Shown: positions 51,372 through 60,368 of the stretch, one piece after another
Layout: every line of letters starts with the position of its first letter
Numbering within the stretch: the first letter of the stretch is position 1
Assembly: GCA_965247295.1 (NCBI GenBank)
Contig: CBDFGQ010000007.1
Coordinates: 574,335 to 638,334 of the forward strand
Source: CBDFGQ01 sp965247295
Lineage (GTDB): Bacteria; Chloroflexota; Dehalococcoidia; Lucifugimonadales; JAGWBF01
Direction: 5' to 3'
Length of the DNA stretch: 64,000 nt
The notes under the pieces: model-generated
The model's input: only the letters and a program-made list of their open reading frames with translations
What the model was told of the DNA's origin: nothing
Databases searched by the model: none
Position numbers and translations under genes: made by a program

Positions 51372-52192
51372 TTGTTTTGTGTTGATTGCATAACCGATAT
51401 CCTTGCCCAGGAGGTCACGCGGGGGATGCGGGAGGCCGCGTCGAGAGGGTTCTGGATGACCACATATGCCCCCTACGGCTACAAGCGGGTCCACGTCCAG
51501 GATGGGGCCGCGAAGCGCCCCAAGCTTGAGCTGAACCCGCCCGCCGACGCCGTGGTCAGACGGGTCTTCGACATGGTGCTACAGGGCAAGAGCATCCTCG
51601 ACGTGACCAAGACCCTCAACGCCGAGGGCATCCCAACCACCAACGGCAAGAAGTGGCTCAAGACCACCATCCACACCATGCTCTCCCACGAAGCCTACAC
51701 CGGCACCCTGGTCTGGGGAGCCAAAGCCAAGGACGGTGCGCCGCCCGTGCGCGTCGAGGACGCACACCCCGCCATCGTCTCCAAGCGGGACTTCCAGAAG
51801 GCCAGGAGGTTGCTCGGGTCCCGCGCCCCGAAGAAGGTGAACCCCCGCCGCGCCTCCAGCCCCTACCTGCTCAGCGGCATCGCCAAGTGCGAGACCTGCG
51901 GCAAGGCCATGACCGCAGCCGAGGCCAAGAGCGGCAAGTACACCTACTACATCTGCCACTCCCTGCTCAAGCGGGGCAAGGGAACCTGCAAGACCCCCAG
52001 GCTCAACGCCAAGAGCTTCGAGAAGCTCATCGTCAACGAGATCAGGGAGAACGTTCTCACCGAGTCCAACATCAGAGACCTGGTGAAGCTGCTGGACGAG
52101 GAGATGGACGAGGTGGCCCGCGACCAGCGGGAGAGGCTTCAGAACATCGAGGAGGAGCTTGAGGACGTGAAGAAGCGGCTGGCCCGCATCTG
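51372..52192 (+). pseudogene. Serine recombinase fragment
   Basis: Homology begins near 51404 (ILAQEVTRGMREAASRG) and covers the Recombinase domain (YAPYGYKRV, EGIPTTNGKKW, LSHEAYTGTLVW), a zinc ribbon (CETCGKA, YYICHS) and part of the coiled coil. The catalytic resolvase domain is absent at the 5' side, and the 3' end is cut by the IS21 terminus at about 52193. It is a different branch from the intact recombinase at 37012. Confidence 0.85.
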
Positions 52193-52315
52193 TGTAAACG
52201 GCGGAGAGGTAATGTACCGGCGAGGCGGGGTTGAGCGTTGAGGAGGGGCGCTTGAAAAGTGTGCCACCCGCCGCCTTCCATAAGGTTCGTAGAGAACTCG
52301 ATGGAAGGTGTAAGG

Positions 52316-53815
52316 ATGTACAAGGTGGATCTATACGTGCGAGTACGCCGGGCCTGCATGGTGGAGGGGATGAGCAGCCGTGAGGCTGCCCGGGTGTTCG
52401 GGCTGCACCGGGACACGGTGCGCAAGATGCTGGAGCACTCCGTGCCTCCCGGGTACCGTCGGCAGTCACCTCCCCGTCGTCCCAAGCTGGACCCGTACCG
52501 TGGGGTGATCGACCGGATCCTGGAGGAGGACCGTAGTCTTCCGAAGAAGCAGCGCCACACTGCGAAGCGTATCTACGAGCGCCTGAGAGCGGAGCACAGC
52601 TTCACCGGCAAGTACACGATAGTCAAGGACTACGTGCGCGAGCGGCGTCGCCGGACACGGGAGATGTACGTTCCGCTGTCCCATCCCGCGGGAGATGCCC
52701 AGTGCGACTTCGGCCAGGCGAAGGCGGTGATCGGCGGAGTGGAGCAGACCATCCACTACTTCGTGCTGGACCTTCCCCACAGCGACGCGTGCTTCGTCAG
52801 GGCCTACCCCGCAGAGACGACGGAGGCGTTCTGCGACGGTCACGTCTCGGCGTTCTCATTCCTGGGCGGTGTGCCCCGGAGCATCGTGTACGACAACACG
52901 AGGTTGGCGGTGGCGAAGATCCTGGAAGACGGCCGGCGCCGGCGTACTCGTGTGTTCTCCGAGCTCGTGTCGCACTACCTGTTCGAGGATCGGTTCGGCC
53001 GTCCCGGCAAGGGTAACGACAAGGGGAAGGTGGAGGGGTTGGTGGGATATGCTCGTCGGAACTTCCTGGTGCCTGTGCCGTCGTTCGAGAGCTTCGATGC
53101 CCTCAACGCCTACCTGGAGGAGAGGTGCCTGGAACGGCTGGGGAGACGGTTGCGTGGGCACGAGGAGACGATAGGCCAGCGGATGGAGCGTGACCTGGAG
53201 GCCCTGCTGCCGCTCCCCGCCGTGCCCTACGACGCCAGCGACAAGCACGTGAGCCGTGTCAGCTCCCTGTCCCTGGTGCGGTACCGTACCAACGACTACT
53301 CGGTGCCCGTGGCCTACGGTCACATGGAGGTTGTGGTGCGAGGCTATGTGGGTGAGGTGGTGATCAGCTGCGGGGCAGAGGTGATAGCCCGGCACAGGCG
53401 CTCATACGAACGCGACGACTTCGTGTTCGACCCGGTGCACTACCTGCCGCTGCTGGAGCGCAAGACGGGAGCGATGGACCAGGCCGCTCCGCTTGCCGGG
53501 TGGGAGTTGCCGGAGGAGTTCGGCGTGCTGAGGCGGCTGCTGGAGTCGAGGATGGGCAGGCGCGGCAAGCGTGAGTTCGTGCAGGTGCTGCGGTTGATGG
53601 AGAGCTTCCGCAAGGAGGAGGTGTACGAGGGTGTGCGGGATGCCCTCAGGCTCGGCGCCATAAGCTTCGACGCAGTCAAGCACCTGGTGCTGTGCAGAGT
53701 GGAGGGTCGTCCCCAGAGACTCGACCTACAGCTGTATCCCTATCTGCCCAGGGTCAGCGTGACCAGGACAGCAGCCAGGGACTACATGGCGCTTATGCTG
53801 GGGAGCGGGCGGTGA
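52316..53815 (+). CDS. istA: IS21 transposase IstA
   Basis: A protein of 499 residues. An N-terminal HTH (MSSREAARVFGLHRDTVRKM), catalytic Asp in AQCDFGQAK and SIVYDNTR, and Glu in NDKGKVEGLV form the DDE core. The ATG at 52316 is chosen, with AAGGTG upstream; a few earlier in-frame starts exist. It appears intact. Confidence 0.93.
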   Translation: MYKVDLYVRVRRACMVEGMSSREAARVFGLHRDTVRKMLEHSVPPGYRRQSPPRRPKLDPYRGVIDRILEEDRSLPKKQRHTAKRIYERLRAEHSFTGKYTIVKDYVRERRRRTREMYVPLSHPAGDAQCDFGQAKAVIGGVEQTIHYFVLDLPHSDACFVRAYPAETTEAFCDGHVSAFSFLGGVPRSIVYDNTRLAVAKILEDGRRRRTRVFSELVSHYLFEDRFGRPGKGNDKGKVEGLVGYARRNFLVPVPSFESFDALNAYLEERCLERLGRRLRGHEETIGQRMERDLEALLPLPAVPYDASDKHVSRVSSLSLVRYRTNDYSVPVAYGHMEVVVRGYVGEVVISCGAEVIARHRRSYERDDFVFDPVHYLPLLERKTGAMDQAAPLAGWELPEEFGVLRRLLESRMGRRGKREFVQVLRLMESFRKEEVYEGVRDALRLGAISFDAVKHLVLCRVEGRPQRLDLQLYPYLPRVSVTRTAARDYMALMLGSGR

Positions 53816-54594
53816 GCGAGAGGTCTACGGTGCTGTTGGAGCACCACCTCAAGGAGCTGAAGCTGCCGACCTTCCTGAGGGAGTACGGCAAGGTGGCCTC
53901 TCAGTGTGCCGCTGAGGACGTAGACCATCCGGGCTACCTGCTGAGGCTCTCTGAGCTTGAGCTGATAGACCGCCATCATCGCATGGTGGACCGCAGGATC
54001 AAGGCTGCTCGCTTCCCTGCCACGAAGAGCCTCGACACCTTCGACTTCCTGGCCATCCCGTCGGTGAACAAGCACCTGGTCATGCAGCTGGCACGCTGCG
54101 AGTACGTAGACCGGCGTGAGAACGTCATCGCCGTCGGCAACAGCGGGACCGGCAAGACCCACGTGGCCCTCGGCCTGGGGCTCGCCGCCTGCCAGAGGGG
54201 GCTGTCGGTCGCCTTCACCACGGCCGCCTCGCTGGTCCACGAGCTGATTGAGGCCAGGGACGAGCGACGGCTGCTCAACCTCCAGAAGAAGCTGGCCAGT
54301 CTCAAGCTGCTCATCATCGACGAGCTCGGCTTCGTCCCACTCTCCAAGACCGGAGCCGAGCTCCTCTTCGAGGTCTTCAGCCAGAGATACGAGAGAGGGT
54401 CTATCCTGGTCACCACAAATCTGCCCTTCGACGAGTGGACCGAGGTCTTCGGCTCTGAGAGGCTGACCGGAGCCCTGCTAGACCGCCTCACTCACCGTGT
54501 TCACATCCTGGAGATGAACGGCAAGAGCTACCGTCTCAAGCAGAGCCGGCAGGCCGAGGCCGTGCGCGCTGCCAGCGATCCTGCTGACGCATAA
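53812..54594 (+). CDS. istB: IS21 helper ATPase IstB
   Basis: An AAA+ protein of 260 residues, DnaC-like. Walker A is VGNSGTGKTHVAL near residue 107 and Walker B LLIIDELGFVPLS near 165, with sensor ILVTTNLPF. The GTG at 53812 overlaps the istA stop as GTGA; the longer frame from 53692 lies inside istA. Confidence 0.93.
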   Translation: MSERSTVLLEHHLKELKLPTFLREYGKVASQCAAEDVDHPGYLLRLSELELIDRHHRMVDRRIKAARFPATKSLDTFDFLAIPSVNKHLVMQLARCEYVDRRENVIAVGNSGTGKTHVALGLGLAACQRGLSVAFTTAASLVHELIEARDERRLLNLQKKLASLKLLIIDELGFVPLSKTGAELLFEVFSQRYERGSILVTTNLPFDEWTEVFGSERLTGALLDRLTHRVHILEMNGKSYRLKQSRQAEAVRAASDPADA

Positions 54595-54742
54595 ACCCCG
54601 CCGCATTCACTCCAGTTAACGGCTTCTACTGACCTCCCCGTCTGGGTGACATTTTCGCTGAACATCGACGCCCGGCTGGTACACTTTTGCTCCGCCCAGT
54701 GTCCTAAGATTACTCCGCCCTTGACACCCTGGTGTACCTTCC

Positions 54743-55267
54743 TTGCCGGACCCCTTTCATTCTGACACCTCCGTCGCATTATCTTACTCCGACTTTGGTG
54801 TCCATTCTTTCCATCCTACCTCAATCTATGGTGGAGGGTCAGCTTTGGTATTCTCTGTCGGATGGATAGCGCGGCAGTACATTGGTCGGTTACGAGGCCA
54901 TGGCATGATCGTGGGCCACGTTGCCGTTGCCTCATTGGTGGCTGCTTGCTGCTCGGTGGCCCTCAGTGCGCTCTTCATTGCTGTGCCTCTCGCCTCAGTG
55001 ACCGCACCCCAGGCTCAGTACTGGTCCGCCATCCTCGCTCCCATCGGTTTGATCGGAGTCGGTGCGGGGACCGCCATGATCTGGAGCGATCGCCACAAGG
55101 GTCGTTGGAGCTTGCTTGGATTCGGGCTGTCCCTGCTCTACCTGGGGGCATCGGTTGCGCCGCAGGTCTACCTGGCCACGGCCCATTTGTATGGACCAGT
55201 GGCTCTTGTCCGAGTAATGCTTGCTCTCTGGAACATTTTCAAATGGAACCGCCGAGCGGCGCACTAA
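54743..55267 (+). CDS. Hypothetical membrane protein
   Basis: Up to 174 residues with about four hydrophobic segments (near 55-78, 88-110, 122-140 and 150-165). I do not recognise the family. The frame begins 17 bases after the IS21 end, so the N-terminus may be cut; a GTG or ATG further in (for example the ATG at 54904) may be the real start. Confidence 0.5.
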   Translation: MPDPFHSDTSVALSYSDFGVHSFHPTSIYGGGSALVFSVGWIARQYIGRLRGHGMIVGHVAVASLVAACCSVALSALFIAVPLASVTAPQAQYWSAILAPIGLIGVGAGTAMIWSDRHKGRWSLLGFGLSLLYLGASVAPQVYLATAHLYGPVALVRVMLALWNIFKWNRRAAH

Positions 55268-55378
55268 GGTCGACGCTATGCGGAAGAGCCGTGATGCAGG
55301 GGGTATTGTGCATCTAGAATGCTGGGAGTACATCCCATAGCAATGACTGAGGTCTACTATTGGGCACGAGTTGGCTGG

Positions 55379-55834
55379 ATGAGTCTGATGACCCTTCGCT
55401 TCGTGCTATTTGTCGGAGTTTTGAGCTTTGTTATGGGATGCTCCGCATCTGATCCTTCCGACACCTCGGTTTTCCGTACCGTGTCAGCGGAGGAACTGGC
55501 CAGAGCCTATACGACAGATCCAACCGGCGCAGATGCTGCGTACCGTGGCCAAGACCTGTCAGTGACGGGTACGATCCATTCCGTCACACAACTGTACCCG
55601 AACTCGGCGATGGTCCTCCTGAGAGGAGACGGCAACCATAACGTCGGTTGCTTCCCCGGACAGTGGGGAAACTATCGAGACCTTAGCGGCCCAGTGACCA
55701 TGTTCGGAGTAGGTCTGGGACTAAACTTTACCATGCGAGCTGTTGAAGGAGTTATTGACCTAAGCCACTGCGAGGTAGTTCGTCCAGGAGAGCCCACGCC
55801 GGTTGGAAGGCCCTCTCCCAAGCCAACGCCGTAG
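55379..55834 (+). CDS. Putative lipoprotein with OB-fold-like domain
   Basis: A protein of 151 residues from the ATG at 55379. The start is hydrophobic and ends VLSFVMGCSA, a loose lipobox with Cys near residue 21. The rest (VSAEELARAY, YRGQDLSVTGTIHSV, DGNHNVGCFP, VTMFGVGLGL) has the pattern of tRNA_anti-like OB-fold proteins. The C-terminus is Pro-rich. The function is unknown. Confidence 0.55.
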   Translation: MSLMTLRFVLFVGVLSFVMGCSASDPSDTSVFRTVSAEELARAYTTDPTGADAAYRGQDLSVTGTIHSVTQLYPNSAMVLLRGDGNHNVGCFPGQWGNYRDLSGPVTMFGVGLGLNFTMRAVEGVIDLSHCEVVRPGEPTPVGRPSPKPTP

Positions 55835-55984
55835 AAGCGAGTAGGAGTAACCTTACCGGCGCCCAGTAACCACGCGCCACGAGGCGACATGAGCTTGTTA
55901 AGCGACGGTGATTCTCGGCGTCCCATCGATGCTCTAACCCCTATGGCGAACCGGTTCCCTCGCGATGTGTCCACGTTGCAGGCT

Positions 55985-56370
55985 CCCCATACCAGAGAGC
56001 CTGGGCAGACTTGGCATCGACAACAATGGCATGGTGGGCATCAAGCACATACTGGCGACACCCTTCCACCCTCAGACCAACGGCAAGCTGGAGCGCTACC
56101 ACCAAACCCTCAAGCGGGACGTGAACCAACTGCCGTATGAGATGCCTTCAGACTTGGAGGCGGCCATCGTAGCCTTCGTTAGCTACTACAACTACCGGTG
56201 CTATGACAAGGCTCTGGGAAACGTGACGCCCTCAGACGTCCTCAAGGGAAGGCGGCAGGAGATCCTACGATGTAGGAAGGAGGGGCTCAAACAATCGAAC
56301 GGCGAAGATGCTACAATAGCACCCTCAGGAGGCTCACCAGACCTCCATCCGACTCCTGATCTCTCGGCTC
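55985..56370 (+). pseudogene. IS3 OrfB remnant
   Basis: The C-terminal part of an IS3-family transposase: MVGIKHILATPFHPQTNGKL, ERYHQTLKRDVNQLPYEM and TPSDVLKGRRQEILRCRK match the OrfB at 48289. The first 40 or so bases fit only after a frame change. The catalytic Asp regions are missing. Confidence 0.8.
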
Positions 56371-56452
56371 CCAAAGTGTTCCACTTCTGCTGGTTGCTAA
56401 CAGCTATAATCATGTACGAGAGATACAAATTAAGTTAAACATCTCCCACGCC

Positions 56453-58660
56453 CTAAGGGACGAGTTCCGAAGATGGGTCGTCACCTTGCGCCGCCACCGC
56501 TGCCGTTTCCTCTTCCGGGACCGTCGAGGGTGGCGTCAGGGCCAGCTCGACAATCATCTCGGTGAACTGGCCCGGTTCTGACTCGACGCGAATGACGCCG
56601 CCGTGTTTTCGCACGATGTCGTTGGACATGGCGAGGCCCAGGCCGGTGCCCTCGTTGGTGGGCTTAGTGGTGAAGAAGGGGTTGAAGATCTTCTCTATGG
56701 CGTCCGGGGGAATCCCGTTTCCATTATCCCTTATGCGGATTTCCGCATGCTCCTCTCCTCGGTGGGTGGTCAGCAGCAGGGTTGGCATATAGGAGCCGCC
56801 ATTCGCCTCTGTGACTGAGCGGCGCTTCTCGTCGGTGGCATAGCAGGCGTTGCTCACTATGTTCAGAAAGACCCGCCCCAAGTCCTGGGGAATTACTTCA
56901 AGTTCGCCCATCTCCAGGTCGAAGTCCTGCTGCAGGTCCAACTGGAAATTTGGGTCGGAGGCCCGAGCGCTGTGGTAAGCCAGGCGCGCGTGTTCGTCGA
57001 GGAGATTGTTGATGTTGGTAGCCCGCACCTCACCCGAGTCTCTACCCATCTGAAGCATGCCCTGGACGATGCGGTTAGCCCGTTCCCCGTGGGACCGGAT
57101 GCGTCCCAGATTGTCGCTCAAGTCTCCGAAGATGTCTTCAAGCAGCCCTCTCTGTTCGTCGGTTAGCGTCGCGCCATCTTCCTTTAGGACTTCTTGCAGT
57201 TCCTTGACCAGCTCTTCCGAAACCTCGGAGAAGTTGTTGACGAAGTTCAACGGGTTCCGTATCTCGTGGGCTACCCCCGCCGTCAGCTCACCCAGAGCTG
57301 CCAGCTTTTCGCGCATGACAATCTGATCCTGCGCCAAGCGTAGGTCCTCCAGCACAACCTCAAGTTCCTCGTTCTTGCCTTTCAGCTCGTCCGCTAGCTT
57401 TTCCACCAGATTCAAACGTTGGACCTCTAGAGCATGACGACGGAAGACCTCCAAAGCAGCAGCCATTTCGGCCACCTCATCCCGACCCTCGATCTTTACT
57501 GTGGCCTCAAGGTCGCCCTCAGCCATGCGCCGCATCCAATCCGATATTAGTTTCAGGCGACGCACTAGTATCCGCCCCACGAAAAGCCAGGCGATGAGCA
57601 GAGCACCGGCAACGCTTATGCTGCTAATGGCCAGAAGGAGAGTGCGACCCGTCAATATCGCGTCACTTGAAGCTTGGGTCGCCACCTGTGCACGGGCACG
57701 GGCCGTGTTCACCAGCCCGTTCACATCCTCCACCAAGTCAACGGCGATGTCGCGGTTGCTCACTACCAGGTCCTGTTGACTCTCCGCCAGGGTCAGCCGC
57801 TGGGCTAGCAAGTCAAAGCCGCTTCCCTCCCCAATTCCCAACTTGAACAGTCTGGTGAATATGGGGGACAATTCGGCCCGTAGCTGGGATTCTTCCAGAG
57901 CTGCGAGGATCTGCTCTATGCGGCTGGCGGCAGCCTCGAACCGCTCCCGCAGCGGCTCGATCAGCGACGCCTCCGAAAGAGTGAAGGCGGTTGCCAAAAG
58001 CTCCACCGCAATGTTGCCGTCCACCTGCAATTGAGCCAGATGCCGGTAGCGGCCGAACTCCTCCTCCGAGAAATGTTCCGAGCGCGACACCGGAGGCTCC
58101 AGAAGGTTGCGATAACCAGTCATTGTGTAGTAAAGCTGGTCGTCGATTGCAGGAACGACGATGCCGTCCAACTGAGCTCGTAGTTCCGCCAACTCGGCTC
58201 CGAGGGCTTCGCTACCCACAGTCAGTGCAAAGGACTCGCGGGTCTCCTCCTTGATGGCCTCGATGTTAAAATCCAGATTGTCGACGTGGGCGCGAATCCT
58301 GGCAAAGCTCTCATCCCCTGCGTTCCCCTCCTCCAAAAGGGCCAACTGCTGCTCAAAATCCCTGTATGCCTTATCGATGCTGAGGGCCACCTGGTCAAAC
58401 TCTTCCTCTGTCACGGCGGTCGTCAGGCGTGGGGCCGCGGCCGCCAGTATGCCGCTGTACTGGGCCACCTCGAACGCGGCCACAATATCCGGGATACTGC
58501 CCTCATTCACACGGCTCTGTACATTTCCTACCCGGTTGAACGATAACCAGCCCACCAGGCTGGCGCATACGGTCAGGGACACCGCTCCCCAGATAGCCAA
58601 GTGGAGTTGGGTGGAGATACGAGAGCCGCTTTGTAGAAGCCGTTTCAGGCGTTCTTTCAC
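56453..58660 (-). CDS. HAMP histidine kinase with large sensor region
   Basis: A protein of 735 residues. Membrane helix one at about 25-47, an extracytoplasmic helical sensor region to about 345, membrane helix two at about 346-368, HAMP at about 368-420, then a coil. HisKA follows with GVAHEIRNPLNFVNNF, His about 466, and HATPase_c with NIVSNACYA, DNGNGIPPDAIEKIFNPFFT and GTGLGLAMSNDIV. There is no receiver domain. HAMP followed by ALEVFRRHALEVQR is like TorS kinases. The GTG at 58660 overlaps the binding-protein stop as GTGA. Likely partner: the REC-PP2C gene of the same cluster. Confidence 0.93.
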   Translation of the reverse strand: MKERLKRLLQSGSRISTQLHLAIWGAVSLTVCASLVGWLSFNRVGNVQSRVNEGSIPDIVAAFEVAQYSGILAAAAPRLTTAVTEEEFDQVALSIDKAYRDFEQQLALLEEGNAGDESFARIRAHVDNLDFNIEAIKEETRESFALTVGSEALGAELAELRAQLDGIVVPAIDDQLYYTMTGYRNLLEPPVSRSEHFSEEEFGRYRHLAQLQVDGNIAVELLATAFTLSEASLIEPLRERFEAAASRIEQILAALEESQLRAELSPIFTRLFKLGIGEGSGFDLLAQRLTLAESQQDLVVSNRDIAVDLVEDVNGLVNTARARAQVATQASSDAILTGRTLLLAISSISVAGALLIAWLFVGRILVRRLKLISDWMRRMAEGDLEATVKIEGRDEVAEMAAALEVFRRHALEVQRLNLVEKLADELKGKNEELEVVLEDLRLAQDQIVMREKLAALGELTAGVAHEIRNPLNFVNNFSEVSEELVKELQEVLKEDGATLTDEQRGLLEDIFGDLSDNLGRIRSHGERANRIVQGMLQMGRDSGEVRATNINNLLDEHARLAYHSARASDPNFQLDLQQDFDLEMGELEVIPQDLGRVFLNIVSNACYATDEKRRSVTEANGGSYMPTLLLTTHRGEEHAEIRIRDNGNGIPPDAIEKIFNPFFTTKPTNEGTGLGLAMSNDIVRKHGGVIRVESEPGQFTEMIVELALTPPSTVPEEETAAVAAQGDDPSSELVP

Positions 58661-59952
58661 CGCCTTGCGTCCTGTAAACTATCGATGGAGTGGTAACGGC
58701 CGTCGGACCCGATCACGGTCAGAAAGACGGCGTCGGATCCTTGGTTGTCATCGTCCCCATAGCGGAGCTGGAATCCGTCGAGGTCGGTGATATCCGGGCT
58801 GTGCAGGCTGTCCAGGAAGCAGGCCCGGTCCACCTCCCACCCGCAACTCTCCAGACCGGCGATGGCCAAGCGGCCCGCCAGATAGCCTTCGAAGGAGACG
58901 AAGCCGGGCGCGGCGTCGGGAGCATAGGCCGCCAGAGCGTTGAGGTAGGAAGCAACGATGGGTATCGAATCATCCGTTGGGAAAGGCACCACCTGGGTTA
59001 CGAAGACCCCGGCGCCGTCGGGCCCCAATTCGGTGGCCAACGCGTTGCTGCCCACGAAAGAGATGGTCATGAAAACGGAGTCCAACCCGGTGTGACGCGC
59101 CCACTCGATGAGTTCCGCGACGGGCTGATAGGCGCCTACCAGGATGACCGCTTCGGGAGATCCCTGACTCAAATCCAAAAGGGCCGTCTTCACCGCCAGG
59201 GTATTCCGCGTATACAGCCCAATTGCCGCCGGTTTCATGGTCCGATGCTCCAGAGCGCTCATAACCCCCTGGTAGCCCGCGCGGCCATAGGAGTCGTCCT
59301 GGTACATTATGCCAATGCGTTTGATCCCCAAGTCTTCCGTCAACCGGGCCACCATCTCTTCCGTCTCCTGGTCGTAAGAGGCCCGCAGGTTGATCACGGT
59401 TTCCCACTTGGCGTCCCGCAGAAAGGCCGCGCCGGTAAAGGGGGCAATGTAGGGGACTCCACCAGCCTCGGCCACCGGGAGCGCCGAGCGCGAGGTGGGG
59501 GTGCCCACGGCGCCGATCAGCGCGAAAATTCCATCCTCTTTTATCAGGCTGGTGGTGTTGGCGATGGCGGCTTCCGGTTCATAGGCGTCGTCACGCGACG
59601 TCAGTTCCACCATCCTGCCATGGACGCCACCGGCGTCGTTCGCCTCCTTGAAGGCCGCCAGGATGCCTTCCCTCATATTGATTCCAAGCTCCTGGGCGGG
59701 GCCGCTAAAGGCAGCCGACTGGCCAAAGAGAATGCGCTGGTCGGAGACCCCGGTTTCCACAGGAGGTGGTTTGCTATCTTCAGGCGTAGGGACCATCTCG
59801 CCGGCGCCGGTTGCCCTCGCGCCGTTCTGGCTGGCATCCGTGCCGCCGAGCAAAAACCAGACTGCCAGGCTGATGGCCACCGTAAGAGCCACACCTCCCC
59901 CGATGCCCAGCACAAAGAGTACGTCTGTTGGTAACCGGGGGATTCCCCTCAC
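58657..59952 (-). CDS. Membrane-anchored periplasmic ligand-binding protein
   Basis: Type I periplasmic-binding fold of 431 residues. One hydrophobic helix at about residues 11-36, then a Pro/Thr-rich linker and a Peripla_BP_6 domain: RILFGQSAAFSGPAQELG, NDAGGVHGRMVEL, FALIGAVGTPTSRSALPVA and GIMYQDDSYGRAGYQGV. There are no transporter genes nearby. The GTG start overlaps the RsbW-like stop, and the stop overlaps the kinase start, so it is translationally coupled to both. It probably presents a ligand to the histidine kinase, as TorT does for TorS. The ligand is unknown. Confidence 0.88.
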   Translation of the reverse strand: MRGIPRLPTDVLFVLGIGGGVALTVAISLAVWFLLGGTDASQNGARATGAGEMVPTPEDSKPPPVETGVSDQRILFGQSAAFSGPAQELGINMREGILAAFKEANDAGGVHGRMVELTSRDDAYEPEAAIANTTSLIKEDGIFALIGAVGTPTSRSALPVAEAGGVPYIAPFTGAAFLRDAKWETVINLRASYDQETEEMVARLTEDLGIKRIGIMYQDDSYGRAGYQGVMSALEHRTMKPAAIGLYTRNTLAVKTALLDLSQGSPEAVILVGAYQPVAELIEWARHTGLDSVFMTISFVGSNALATELGPDGAGVFVTQVVPFPTDDSIPIVASYLNALAAYAPDAAPGFVSFEGYLAGRLAIAGLESCGWEVDRACFLDSLHSPDITDLDGFQLRYGDDDNQGSDAVFLTVIGSDGRYHSIDSLQDARR

Positions 59953-60368
59953 TCAACCCTGCGCTTAACCAGAATCAGATGGTTTCCACGCTCTTCCCGT
60001 TTATACCGCACCTTATCCATCATCGTACGTACCAAATGAATACCTAGGCCCCCGACCGGTCTGTCGTCCAGGGACCCCATCACATCCGGTACCGGCGCGT
60101 CATTCAACGGGTCGAACGGCTTACCATCGTCTGTGATCTCAATGGTCACGGCATCCGCTTCCGAGGTCAATTCGATTTCAACCTTGTGGAAGCCTCCGTC
60201 GTGGCCGTGGTTCACGACGTTAAGCCACAACTCCTCCAGGGCCAGATTCACCTGAAAGGTGAGGGAGGGAGGCCAGTTGTCATCCCTCCCGAGGTCCTCT
60301 ATAGCGCTGGAGAGGCGCTCCAGTTCCTCCAGCCTGGTCTCTATAGTTAAGCGCAGCTTCGCGCTCAA
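59949..60368 (-). CDS. RsbW-like anti-sigma serine kinase
   Basis: GHKL ATPase of 139 residues. The N box is LALEELWLNVVNHGHDGG near residue 43, the G1 box ITDDGKPFDPLND near 82, and GGLGIHLVRTM near 106. In partner switching it would bind a sigma factor (or other target) and phosphorylate the STAS protein. The TTG at 60368 overlaps the upstream stop as TTGA, with GAGAGG seven bases before it; a further in-frame codon at 60386 would give a larger overlap. No sigma factor gene is in the window. Confidence 0.88.
   Translation of the reverse strand: MSAKLRLTIETRLEELERLSSAIEDLGRDDNWPPSLTFQVNLALEELWLNVVNHGHDGGFHKVEIELTSEADAVTIEITDDGKPFDPLNDAPVPDVMGSLDDRPVGGLGIHLVRTMMDKVRYKREERGNHLILVKRRVE

Larger units (their letters stand above)
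37001..52192. mobile_element. Decayed integrative element at tRNA-Asn
   Basis: A serine recombinase reading toward the tRNA, an ImmA-like/XRE control pair, several small HTH genes, replication-relaxation proteins and type IV coupling and VirB4-like ATPases form an ICE-like cargo. The left border is the tRNA. The right border is not defined: I found no second copy of the tRNA 3' end, and IS3 and IS21 insertions disrupt the far side, so the end given is only where the last recombinase fragment stops. No relaxase gene is visible. Confidence 0.5.
52193..54726 (+). mobile_element. IS21-family insertion sequence
   Basis: About 2.5 kb carrying istA and istB. Terminal repeats TGTAAACGGCGGAG (from 52193) and the inverted TGTCAAGGGCGGAG (ending 54726) match at 12 of 14 positions. 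Inner repeats containing AAAAGTGTGCCA (left) and AAAAGTGTACCA (right, inverted) fit the multiple end sites of IS21. Boundaries may shift by a few bases; no clear target duplication is seen. Confidence 0.8.

Noticed and set aside
58690..59934. A 414-codon open frame on the plus strand
   Set aside because: It is the antisense of the binding-protein gene, has no family pattern, and its length follows from high GC content.
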